From Polaribacter vadi (GTDB taxonomy: Bacteria; Bacteroidota; Bacteroidia; Flavobacteriales; Flavobacteriaceae): a DNA stretch of 64,000 bases. Position 1 is the stretch's first letter, and the number at the start of each line of letters is the position of its first letter. Positions 53,846-61,946 of this stretch are shown here, in pieces. A model generated the notes under the pieces. It did not search any database and was not told where the DNA came from. It saw nothing but the letters and a program-made list of their open reading frames with translations. The stretch is taken from contig NZ_CP017477.1 of assembly GCF_001761365.1 (NCBI RefSeq), positions 22,501-86,500 on the forward strand. Direction: 5' to 3'. The translations under genes and the position numbers were made by a program.

Positions 53846-55456
53846 TTAGTAACCAACATTTTGAGTTAAACTTGGGTTAGAAGCTAAACTAGCAGCAGGA
53901 ATTGGATATAGATTTAAATGAGCTGGTAATGCAATACCATTAGTTCCATTTCCTTTCCAAGCCCAGTTGTAAGAACCACCTGTAAATCTTCCAAAACGAA
54001 TTAAATCTTGTCTTCTATGTGCTTCCCAATGTAATTCTCTAGCTCTTTCATCAATAATAAAATCTAAGTCGATGTCAGAAATTGTTAAATTATTTTGTGG
54101 GTTATTTGCTCTAGTTCTTAAAGCATTTATGTAAGAAGTTAAATCTGCAGGATTTGCTCCAGTACCACCTCTTAAATGTGCTTCTGCATACATTAAGTAA
54201 ACATCTGCTAATCTAAATAATGGGAAATCAGTATCAACCAAAGTTTGATCTACTCCAAAACCACCTGTAGAAGTTGCATTTGAGTATTTTTCTAAAAGAT
54301 AACCTTGATCTTGATTAGAAATGTCTGTTATTTCTATATCTCTACCTTCAGAAATAATGGTATTTCTTGTATCATTATTATAAATACTAGCATCAAATAA
54401 TTGTACAAATTGCTTTCTTAAACGCAAAGCGCCTCCCCAACCATCAGCGCCAACTCCTAAAGCTACACCATTATCTTCAGTACTACCAACAGAACCATTA
54501 ATCATTATTGTTGTTGGTCCATAATTCTTAGTAATTTGTCCATCAGAAATTATTGGAAAAATAATCTCGTTTACAGCTGAATTTGTATTATTATCTGCCA
54601 TAAAATTATGAAGATAATTGTCTGCTAAAATATAACCACCTGCAATAATTTTTTTACAATTATCTAAAGCTTCAGTATATTTTGGTTGCCCAATATAAAC
54701 TTCTGCATTTAAGTACATTTTTGCTAAAATCATCCAAGCAACACCTTTGCTTGCTCTACCATGTTCAACATTCATTGGTTCTGATAAATCTGCTTCAATT
54801 GCAGTTAATTCAGCCTCTACAAAGTCAAATAATTGTTGTCTGTTATAAGCTAAAGGTTGTGCATTTATAGCATCATTTTCTGTAGTGAAATTTGCTTGAC
54901 CAAATAAATCCATCATGTAGTAGTAAGACATTGCTCTTAACAAACGAGCTTCTGCTCTAAACTTTACAATTTCAGTTTTGGTTGCCTCAGATACATTTCT
55001 TGCCGCTAATTTTTCCTCAGTAGTTTCTCTTAAAAAATTGTTTGCAAACGCAATTGTTACATGCGTTCTACCAAACATTCCATAAATGATAGGATCATCT
55101 GCATTCCAAATATTACGTTGTATTTCACGAGTTCCAGGATCGTTTTCATAAGACCAAATCATTTGATCTGCAGATAATGTTTGTAAGTATAATAATACTC
55201 TACCAAATTGACTTGTTCCTGCATCCAGTCCCTCTATATTTGAAGAACCTTCTCCATCTACACCTGTTAAAGATAAATTAGCATAAACACCTGCTAATAA
55301 TTCTTTATAAGCAGTTTCTTTTGTAAAAAAATCTTCTCCTAACAAATCTTGATCATCTTGTGGTGTAATATCTAAATCTTTTGTACAAGATGATAGTGAA
55401 ACAACCATAATCAAAAATAGGATTGCTATTTTTTCTATTTTAAATATATTTTTCAT
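53846..55456 (-). CDS. susD: SusD/RagB-family starch-binding lipoprotein
   Basis: 536 residues, lipobox SLSSC (Cys24). TPR-like helical fold with the SusD start DLDITPQDDQDLLGEDFFTKETAY and, near the C-terminus, FRLADVYLMYAEAHLRGGTG and ERARELHWEAHRRQDLIRFGRF. Binds oligosaccharide and caps the SusC channel. Starts 17 bases after susC. Confidence 0.95.
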   Translation of the reverse strand: MKNIFKIEKIAILFLIMVVSLSSCTKDLDITPQDDQDLLGEDFFTKETAYKELLAGVYANLSLTGVDGEGSSNIEGLDAGTSQFGRVLLYLQTLSADQMIWSYENDPGTREIQRNIWNADDPIIYGMFGRTHVTIAFANNFLRETTEEKLAARNVSEATKTEIVKFRAEARLLRAMSYYYMMDLFGQANFTTENDAINAQPLAYNRQQLFDFVEAELTAIEADLSEPMNVEHGRASKGVAWMILAKMYLNAEVYIGQPKYTEALDNCKKIIAGGYILADNYLHNFMADNNTNSAVNEIIFPIISDGQITKNYGPTTIMINGSVGSTEDNGVALGVGADGWGGALRLRKQFVQLFDASIYNNDTRNTIISEGRDIEITDISNQDQGYLLEKYSNATSTGGFGVDQTLVDTDFPLFRLADVYLMYAEAHLRGGTGANPADLTSYINALRTRANNPQNNLTISDIDLDFIIDERARELHWEAHRRQDLIRFGRFTGGSYNWAWKGNGTNGIALPAHLNLYPIPAASLASNPSLTQNVGY

Positions 55457-55473
55457 TATTAATTATTTATTAA

Positions 55474-58383
55474 TTAAAATTTAATGTTAGCACCAACTAA
55501 GATAGTTCTTGGTCTTGGGTATATATTATTATCAATACCATTAAAAACTTCTGGATCTAAACCAGTATAGTCAGAAAGTATAAAAACATTTTGCATACCA
55601 GCCCATAAACGAATGCTGTTTGATGCAAATTTTTTGATAGGTCTATCAAAAGTGTATCCTAAAGTTATGTTGTCCATTCTTAAAAAAGATGCGTTTTCTA
55701 AATAAATATCAGAAAGGATAACATCTGAAGTACTATTAAAATTAGTTTCTAAAACAGAAGTTGGAATGTTTCCTAGTACAGCATTGTCTTTTAAAAGATC
55801 ATATTGTGCTAAACTAGAATTTACGTTGTTATACACGTAATTACCAACACTAGCTCTTAAGTTAAAAGCTAAATCAAAATTTCTGTAATTAAAATTCGAT
55901 TGAAAACCAAAAGTTACATTTCCTTGAGGGTCTTCTTTTAAATACCTGTCTTGTTGATTTATAATACCATCTCCATTTAAATCTGCATAAGCACCTTCTA
56001 TTGGACTGCCATTTGTATTATATAACTGTTTGTACATAAAAAATGCATTTGGAGCAAAAGCTTCACTAAATAACTGAATATAGTTTCCTGTTCCTCCTGC
56101 AATATCTCCAGTAGTAATGTCTTGATCTAAAGCTAGCTCCTTAATTTCTCTGTCTAAATAAGTAGCATTAAAATTTAAGTTCCAGTTAAAGTCTTCAGTT
56201 TTAATTACATCTGCATTTAAAGAAAATTCAAGACCATTAACTTGTAGGTCTCCAATATTTTGCTCAATTCTATTTGTAAAATTAGCACCATCAGCAACAG
56301 GTGCGTTTGATAATAAATCTGTTGAATTTTTTTGAAATGCATTTAAAGAACCAGATAATTTGTTGTTAAATAAACCATAATCAACACCAAATTCAATTGT
56401 ACGAGTTGTTTCCCATCTAATATCTTTATTAAGTGGAGATGGAATGGTAGATTGAATAGTATTACCTCCAAAAATATAATTAGAACCCAGGTTTCCAAAG
56501 CGATATATATCTAAGTATAAAGAGCTAGCATTACCTATATCTTGCTGTCCATTAACACCATAAGAAGCTCTTAATTTTAAATCAGAAATTACAGAATTAT
56601 CTTTTAAGAAATCCTCATCACTAACTCTCCAAGCTAAAGATGCACCACCAAAATTACCCCATCTATTATTTGGACCAAATCTAGAAGTACCATCTCTCCT
56701 GTAATTTAACGTTAATAAATATTTTTCATTATATGCTAAATTTACTCTACCAATAAAACCAACTAAAACAACAGGTGTGTCTACATAAGATGTAAAACCA
56801 GTGTTATTTGGGTTTCTTATATTCCCTGTGCTATTTCCAGAACGATCAAAAGATTGGTAGTTGTAACCAACCATAGCATCTGTCTTAAACTTACCAAATG
56901 TATTGTTGTAGGTTAAATAAGCGTCTAAATTTTCGTTATTATACTCATTAAGGTAATTTACATCTTCACCTACAAATAAATCGTTGTAACTTGCAGGACT
57001 ATTTAGGGGATTAAAAGTTATACCTTTTTGACTAGATTTATCAAAACCTACTGAAACAGTAGCTGTTACTTCAGGTAAAAAATGTAATTTATAATCGATT
57101 TTTAAATTACCAAATTGTCTAAAAGTGTCTTCGTTGTTATTTCTTTGTAATAAAGCTGCAACTGGGTTTCTAGTGCCATTATCAACCAAAATACCATTAG
57201 GTGTTCTTGTTAAATGTTGATAAAAACCTCCAAAAGGAGAAGTTGCATCATAAACAGGTTGTGTAGGGTCGTAACGTAAAGCAGCATTTACTTGACTTTC
57301 CTCCGCAATTCTAGTATCTATAAAAGATCTGTTATAATTTACACCAATTTTTAAATGATCATCAAAAAATGATGGATTCATAGATAAAGATACATTAGAC
57401 CTATCAAATTGTGATGTTAAAATGTTTCCTTCAATTTCTGAAAAATTTACAGAAAGTCTTGTTGGTATAAAACCAAAGATTTGTCCTCTAGCCGTTAAAT
57501 TGTGTTGTGTAGAAACCGATTTTTGCAAAATTTCATCTTGCCAATTCGTATTTGCAGTTCCTAACAATCCTACATCTCCAGGTTTTTGAGCAGCCACTAG
57601 GTTTCTAAATGAATCACCATCAAAAACATTAATTCTATCTTTAACTTCTCCAAAAGCTATTTGATAATCATAATCTAAAGTATATTCGCTTCTCCCTTTT
57701 TTAGTAGAAATAATAATAACTCCATTTGAACCTCTAGAACCATATATAGCAGTTGCAGAAGCATCTTTTAAAACAGAAAAAGATTCAATGTCATTTGGGT
57801 TGATACTCGATAAATTAACACCTGTTAAAGGCAAACCATCAATAACAATTAAAGGATCGTTTGATGCACTAAGAGATGAACCTCCCCGAATTCTAATTTG
57901 AGAACCAGCACCAGGAGCACCACTAGTAACAATATTTACACCAGCAACTCTACCACTTAATAAATTTTCTGGAGTAACAATGTTACCCTTTGTAAACTCT
58001 TTAGCAGTAATAGCTTCTACAGATCCAGTAGCATCTTTAACAGTTGTAGTACCATAACCAACTACAACAATTTCATCTAATTGTTCTGCAGATTGATCTA
58101 GCTCTACACTTAAGTTAAAGTTAGATCCAATTACAACTTCTTTTGTTGCAAATCCTAAATATCTAAAAACAAGCACATCTCCAGATTTTACTCTTTCAAT
58201 TGTAAAGTTCCCATCAAAGTCTGTTTCAGTTCCTCTAACTGTACCTTTAATTACGATACTAACACCAGGTAAAAGTTCCCCAGATGATTTTTCTTTAACC
58301 ACACCTTTTACGGTTTGCTGAGCAAACATTGTAAAAGAAGACGTTAGTAGAATTCCGATTAATAATAATTTAAATTTTTTCAT
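55474..58383 (-). CDS. susC: SusC/RagA-family TonB-linked outer-membrane transporter
   Basis: 969 residues. Signal peptide ends TMFAQ; carboxypeptidase-D-like domain (about 22-95: VKGVVKEKSSGELLPGVSIVIKG); TonB-box-like EQLDEIVVVGYGT near 104-116; plug with RIRGGSSLSASNDPLIVIDGLPL and SFSVLKDASATAIYGSRGSNGVI; barrel to ANIKF. Imports maltodextrins with TonB energy. First gene of the minus-strand operon; its promoter region contains the LacI-type operator. Confidence 0.96.
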   Translation of the reverse strand: MKKFKLLLIGILLTSSFTMFAQQTVKGVVKEKSSGELLPGVSIVIKGTVRGTETDFDGNFTIERVKSGDVLVFRYLGFATKEVVIGSNFNLSVELDQSAEQLDEIVVVGYGTTTVKDATGSVEAITAKEFTKGNIVTPENLLSGRVAGVNIVTSGAPGAGSQIRIRGGSSLSASNDPLIVIDGLPLTGVNLSSINPNDIESFSVLKDASATAIYGSRGSNGVIIISTKKGRSEYTLDYDYQIAFGEVKDRINVFDGDSFRNLVAAQKPGDVGLLGTANTNWQDEILQKSVSTQHNLTARGQIFGFIPTRLSVNFSEIEGNILTSQFDRSNVSLSMNPSFFDDHLKIGVNYNRSFIDTRIAEESQVNAALRYDPTQPVYDATSPFGGFYQHLTRTPNGILVDNGTRNPVAALLQRNNNEDTFRQFGNLKIDYKLHFLPEVTATVSVGFDKSSQKGITFNPLNSPASYNDLFVGEDVNYLNEYNNENLDAYLTYNNTFGKFKTDAMVGYNYQSFDRSGNSTGNIRNPNNTGFTSYVDTPVVLVGFIGRVNLAYNEKYLLTLNYRRDGTSRFGPNNRWGNFGGASLAWRVSDEDFLKDNSVISDLKLRASYGVNGQQDIGNASSLYLDIYRFGNLGSNYIFGGNTIQSTIPSPLNKDIRWETTRTIEFGVDYGLFNNKLSGSLNAFQKNSTDLLSNAPVADGANFTNRIEQNIGDLQVNGLEFSLNADVIKTEDFNWNLNFNATYLDREIKELALDQDITTGDIAGGTGNYIQLFSEAFAPNAFFMYKQLYNTNGSPIEGAYADLNGDGIINQQDRYLKEDPQGNVTFGFQSNFNYRNFDLAFNLRASVGNYVYNNVNSSLAQYDLLKDNAVLGNIPTSVLETNFNSTSDVILSDIYLENASFLRMDNITLGYTFDRPIKKFASNSIRLWAGMQNVFILSDYTGLDPEVFNGIDNNIYPRPRTILVGANIKF

Positions 58384-58424
58384 GTATAATTTGTTAAATA
58401 ATAACTGTAAATTTGGTTTAGGTT

Positions 58425-58446
58425 AACAATAAATTGACATTCCACA
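58425..58446. promoter_or_regulatory. Motif shared with the MFS gene upstream region
   Basis: CAATAAATT-G-ACATTCCACA recurs at 59712-59730 without the G. Located between susC and lacI. Function unknown. Confidence 0.45.
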
Positions 58447-58492
58447 TATGTAAAAATAGAATATATATGGGATAATATAGAATAGAAAATTT

Positions 58493-58508
58493 ACGAAATC
58501 GGTTTCGT
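58493..58508. promoter_or_regulatory. LacI-type operator between susC and lacI
   Basis: ACGAAATCGGTTTCGT has perfect six-base arms (ACGAAA and TTTCGT) around a CG centre, the typical LacI-family operator form. It is 110 bases upstream of susC and 74 bases upstream of lacI. Confidence 0.7.
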
Positions 58509-58581
58509 GTTAATAACTTTTTCTGTATTTAATTCATTAAATTAGCTGTAAATTGAATTTTAATTTTCTTTTCCATAAAAA

Positions 58582-59604
58582 ATGAAGCAAAAAATTACAA
58601 TAAAAACAATTGCCAAAGAATTAGGGGTATCAACATCAACAGTTTCTAAAGCATTAAAAGATAGTCATGAGATAAGTTCAGATACTAAAGAAAAAATTCA
58701 AGCGTATGCAAATCTTTACAACTACAAACCCAATCATTTAGCCTTACAATTACGAAACCAAAAAACGAAAGTTATTGGTGTTATTTTACCAAAAATTGTT
58801 CACCATTTTTTCTCTACAGTAATTATGGGAATTGAGGAAGGAGCCAATGAAAAAGGCTATAATATTATGGTTTGTTTTTCTAATGAATCTTACAAAAAAG
58901 AAGTAGAAACTTTAAAGGTTTTATCTAATGGAAGTGTAGATGGTATTATTGTGTCAATAGCTAATGAAACCCTTAAAAATAAAGACTTTAAGCATTTTAC
59001 AGACTTGGTTGCAGAAGAAATTCCATTGGTGCTTTTTGATAGAGTTGTAGATGAAATTTTATGTGATAAAGTGGTTGTTGATGATGTTGGTGCAGGGTAT
59101 AAAGCCACTAAATATTTGTTAGATAATGGTGCTAAAAAAATAGCTTTAATTACCACTCCTAATCATGTAAATGTGGGAGCTTTAAGAAGACAAGGTTATG
59201 AGAAAGCTTTAATAGAAAACTACATAAAAACAGACCCGAATTTAATTGTTGAAATTGATGAAAACCAAGATATTAAAGATCAAATTGAAAAGGTTTTTGA
59301 TAAAGACATAGATGGTGTTTTTGCTGTAAACGAAATTTATGCAGCAAACTCAATGAAAATAGCAAAAGAGAGAGGTTTAAACGTGCCAAATGACTTGTCT
59401 GTGATAGGGTTTACAGATGGTTTAATTTCTGAATATTCATCGCCAACAATTACTACAATGGCACAACATGGTTTTACGATGGGAAAACAAGCAGTAGAAC
59501 TTTTAATAGAGAAAATTGAAAAAGAAACTGAAGCTTATAAACCTAAAAAAATTGTAATTTCTAGCGATTTAAAACTTAGAGAATCTACGAAACCGTCGTC
59601 GTAA
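58582..59604 (+). CDS. LacI-family transcriptional regulator of the starch/maltose locus
   Basis: 340 residues. HTH TIKTIAKELGVSTSTVSKAL at about 6-25, then the hinge YNYKPNHLALQLRNQKTKVIGVILPKI and a periplasmic-binding-protein-like effector domain (FDRVVDEI, NEIYAANSMKIA, GFTDGLISEYSSPTITTM). The last codons (KPSS, then stop) overlap the first of two direct operator-like copies. It probably controls both the sus genes and the transporter genes; the inducing sugar is inferred as a maltodextrin. Confidence 0.92.
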   Translation: MKQKITIKTIAKELGVSTSTVSKALKDSHEISSDTKEKIQAYANLYNYKPNHLALQLRNQKTKVIGVILPKIVHHFFSTVIMGIEEGANEKGYNIMVCFSNESYKKEVETLKVLSNGSVDGIIVSIANETLKNKDFKHFTDLVAEEIPLVLFDRVVDEILCDKVVVDDVGAGYKATKYLLDNGAKKIALITTPNHVNVGALRRQGYEKALIENYIKTDPNLIVEIDENQDIKDQIEKVFDKDIDGVFAVNEIYAANSMKIAKERGLNVPNDLSVIGFTDGLISEYSSPTITTMAQHGFTMGKQAVELLIEKIEKETEAYKPKKIVISSDLKLRESTKPSS

Positions 59605-59643
59605 ATTATTCAAATTACGAATTTTTTACGAAACCGTCGTCGT
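59587..59643. promoter_or_regulatory. Two direct operator-like copies downstream of lacI
   Basis: ACGAAACCGTCGTCGT occurs at 59587-59602 (overlapping the lacI stop) and 59628-59643, 41 bases apart. Compared with the operator at 58493 they match 12 of 16 positions in the frame ACGAAAnCGnnnTCGT. An additional half-like TTACGAA is at 59615-59621. Confidence 0.65.
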
Positions 59644-59684
59644 AAAAATAATAGCTGTTTTTTATCAATTTCACAAAATAAACT

Positions 59685-59692
59685 TATATTTG
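59685..59692 (+). promoter_or_regulatory. -7 promoter element upstream of the MFS gene
   Basis: TATATTTG matches TAnnTTTG, about 40 bases after the second operator copy. The expected leader is about 100 nt and includes a GATAAGT/ACTTATC hairpin (59744-59764). Confidence 0.5.
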
Positions 59693-59711
59693 TTCCCTTA
59701 ATACGATTTAT

Positions 59712-59730
59712 CAATAAATTACATTCCACA
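59712..59730. promoter_or_regulatory. Second copy of the shared motif, upstream of the MFS gene
   Basis: CAATAAATT followed by ACATTCCACA, one base shorter than the copy at 58425. It lies about 68 bases before the MFS start. Confidence 0.45.
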
Positions 59731-59798
59731 ATTTATAATCATTGATAAGTCTAAAACACTTATCGAAATATTCATTAATTATATAATAATATTCGATA

Positions 59799-61172
59799 AT
59801 GGAAAAGCGTAAATTAAGCTTTTGGCAAATCTGGAACATGAGTTTCGGATTTCTAGGAATACAATTTGGATTCGCCCTTCAAGGTGGATTTATGTCAAGA
59901 ATTTTTCAAACTTTAGGAGCAGGAAAGGAAGAGATTCCCATGCTTTGGATTGCAGCTCCTTTAACAGGTTTACTTGTACAACCAATTATTGGTTATATGA
60001 GCGATAGAACTTGGAGCGTAAAATGGGGGAGAAGAAGGCCTTACTTTTTAGTAGGTGCAGTTTTTAGTTCATTAGCCTTGTTTTTTGTGCCACATTCTCC
60101 TGCATTATGGATTGCAGCTGGTTTTCTGTGGATTTTAGATGCGTCTATAAACGTTTCTATGGAGCCATTTAGAGCTTTAGTTGCAGATAAATTACCACAA
60201 TCTCAAAGATCTTATGGTTTTGTTGTTCAAACTTTAATTATTGGTATTGGTACTTGGATCGCAAGTAATTTACCTTGGATGGTTTCTCAATTAGGAGTTA
60301 GTAATGAAGCTGCATCTGGTGTTGTGCCAATGTCTGTAAAAGTGGCTTTTGGAGTTGGAGCTTTGGTCTTTTTAGCGAGTATTTTATATACTGTTTTTAC
60401 TACAGATGAATATCCTCCAGAAGATATGGAAGAGTTTGAACGTGAAAAGGCAAAGAAAAATAATTTTATTCCAGATATTCTAAACAATATTGGAAGTATG
60501 CCAACAACTATGAAAAAATTGGGAGTTATTCAATTTTTTTCGTGGTTTGCATTCTTTACAATGTGGTCTTTGGCAAACCCTGCTTTAACAGAACACGTTT
60601 TTGCAACACCTGCACCTATTGAAACTGCTTATAATATGGCAGATGCTCTTCAAGCAGAAGCTTTTAAAGTTGCAAACACTAAATTCCAAGAGTCATCTAA
60701 TTCAGTTGGTTCTGCAATGGGTATTTACGGTTTGTCTTCTATGGCATTTGCATTATTACTTACCTTATATACTTCTAAAAGAAATATCAATAGAAAATAT
60801 GTACACATGTTTTCATTAATATTAGGAGGTATCGGTTTTTTAGCAATGAGTTATGCATCTCCAGAAAATTTAAAGTACTGTTTTGTATTAATAGGTTTTG
60901 CTTGGGGTAGTATTTTATCTATGCCTTATGCAATGTTGTCTAGCTCTGTAGATCCAAAGAAAATGGGCGTAATTATGGGGATTTTTAACATGTTTATTGT
61001 AATCCCACAAATTATAGCAGCTTTAGGAGGAATCAATTTTGTATCGAGTTTATTAGGAGAAGAAGCTATAAATGCTATGACAGTAGCAGGAATTAGTTTG
61101 GTAATTGCAGGTTTATGTAACTTGTTAATTACCAATAAAAACGCAATTAGTTATCAAGAAGAAGAGATTTAA
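59799..61172 (+). CDS. MFS maltose/maltodextrin-type transporter
   Basis: 457 residues, 12 predicted membrane helices. SLC45-like signatures: GFALQGGFMSRIFQTLGA near the start, GYMSDRTWSVKWGRRRPYFLVGA (about 66-88), and SMPYAMLSSSVDPKKMGVIMGIFNMFIVIPQII in the second half. Likely a proton- or sodium-coupled importer of maltose or short maltodextrins across the inner membrane; the substrate is inferred from the neighbouring phosphorylase. Six bases before pgmB. Confidence 0.87.
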   Translation: MEKRKLSFWQIWNMSFGFLGIQFGFALQGGFMSRIFQTLGAGKEEIPMLWIAAPLTGLLVQPIIGYMSDRTWSVKWGRRRPYFLVGAVFSSLALFFVPHSPALWIAAGFLWILDASINVSMEPFRALVADKLPQSQRSYGFVVQTLIIGIGTWIASNLPWMVSQLGVSNEAASGVVPMSVKVAFGVGALVFLASILYTVFTTDEYPPEDMEEFEREKAKKNNFIPDILNNIGSMPTTMKKLGVIQFFSWFAFFTMWSLANPALTEHVFATPAPIETAYNMADALQAEAFKVANTKFQESSNSVGSAMGIYGLSSMAFALLLTLYTSKRNINRKYVHMFSLILGGIGFLAMSYASPENLKYCFVLIGFAWGSILSMPYAMLSSSVDPKKMGVIMGIFNMFIVIPQIIAALGGINFVSSLLGEEAINAMTVAGISLVIAGLCNLLITNKNAISYQEEEI

Positions 61173-61178
61173 GAGTAT

Positions 61179-61832
61179 ATGAAAAAAGGATTTATTTTTG
61201 ATTTGGATGGTGTAATAGTAGACACAGCCAAATATCATTATTTAGCTTGGAAAAAGCTAGCAAACGAATTAGGATTTGAATTTACCAAAGAACAAAACGA
61301 ATTATTTAAAGGCGTTAGTAGAAAACGCTGTTTAGAAATTCTTTTGGAAATTGGAAATAGAACTGCAACACAACAAGAATTTGATACTTGGATGGTCGAA
61401 AAAAATGTAGACTATTTAAAGTTTATCGAAAATATGGATGCATCAGAAATACTACCTGATGTACCAAAAATTTTAGAATATTTAAAAGAAAATAACATTC
61501 CAATAGCTTTAGGATCAGCAAGTAAAAATGCAAAGCCAATTTTAGAAAAAGTTGGTTTATTACCTTATTTTGATGCAATTGTTGATGGAAACAATGTTAC
61601 AAAAGCAAAACCAGATCCAGAAGTATTTTTATTAGCAGCAAAACATTTAGGTGTAAATGCTGATGATTGTATTGTTTTTGAAGATGCTGTTGCAGGAGTA
61701 GAAGCTGCAAATGCTGCAAAAATGATCAGTATTGGTATTGGTGAAAAAAATATTTTAAAGGAAGCTGATTATATTTTTAATGATTTTACAGAAATCAGTA
61801 TCAGTTTTATTCAAGAGTTAATAGAAAAATAG
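61179..61832 (+). CDS. pgmB: Beta-phosphoglucomutase
   Basis: 217-residue HAD-family enzyme converting beta-glucose-1-phosphate to glucose-6-phosphate. Catalytic D8 and D10 in FDLDGVIVDTA, motif II GSASKNAKPIL with the conserved serine, and the C-terminal FEDAVAGVEAA acid motif. Paired with GH65 and MFS genes, which supplies its expected substrate. Product goes to glycolysis. Confidence 0.95.
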   Translation: MKKGFIFDLDGVIVDTAKYHYLAWKKLANELGFEFTKEQNELFKGVSRKRCLEILLEIGNRTATQQEFDTWMVEKNVDYLKFIENMDASEILPDVPKILEYLKENNIPIALGSASKNAKPILEKVGLLPYFDAIVDGNNVTKAKPDPEVFLLAAKHLGVNADDCIVFEDAVAGVEAANAAKMISIGIGEKNILKEADYIFNDFTEISISFIQELIEK

Positions 61833-61850
61833 AAAATCGAAAAATTTGTT

Positions 61851-61932
61851 ATATCCTGCAAGGTTTCAAAAACCTTGTAGGGATATTAAATTAAAAAACA
61901 ACAAACCTATAAGGTTTCAAAGACCTTGCAGG
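61851..61932. repeat. Two CAAGGTTT hairpins between pgmB and the GH65 gene
   Basis: First: CCTGCAAGGTTT (61855-61866) and AAACCTTGTAGG (61870-61881), extended by ATATCC and GGATAT. Second: CCTATAAGGTTT (61906-61917) with GACCTTGCAGG (61922-61932), less perfect. A dispersed repeat that I recall in flavobacteria; each could act as a weak terminator or processing site. Confidence 0.7.
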
Positions 61933-61946
61933 AAAAAACATAAATT

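Noticed and set aside
53827..53859. Extended SusE start overlapping susD
   Set aside because: The MMKNIKRF start gives a proper lipoprotein signal; the extension adds residues from the susD overlap that no SusE shows.
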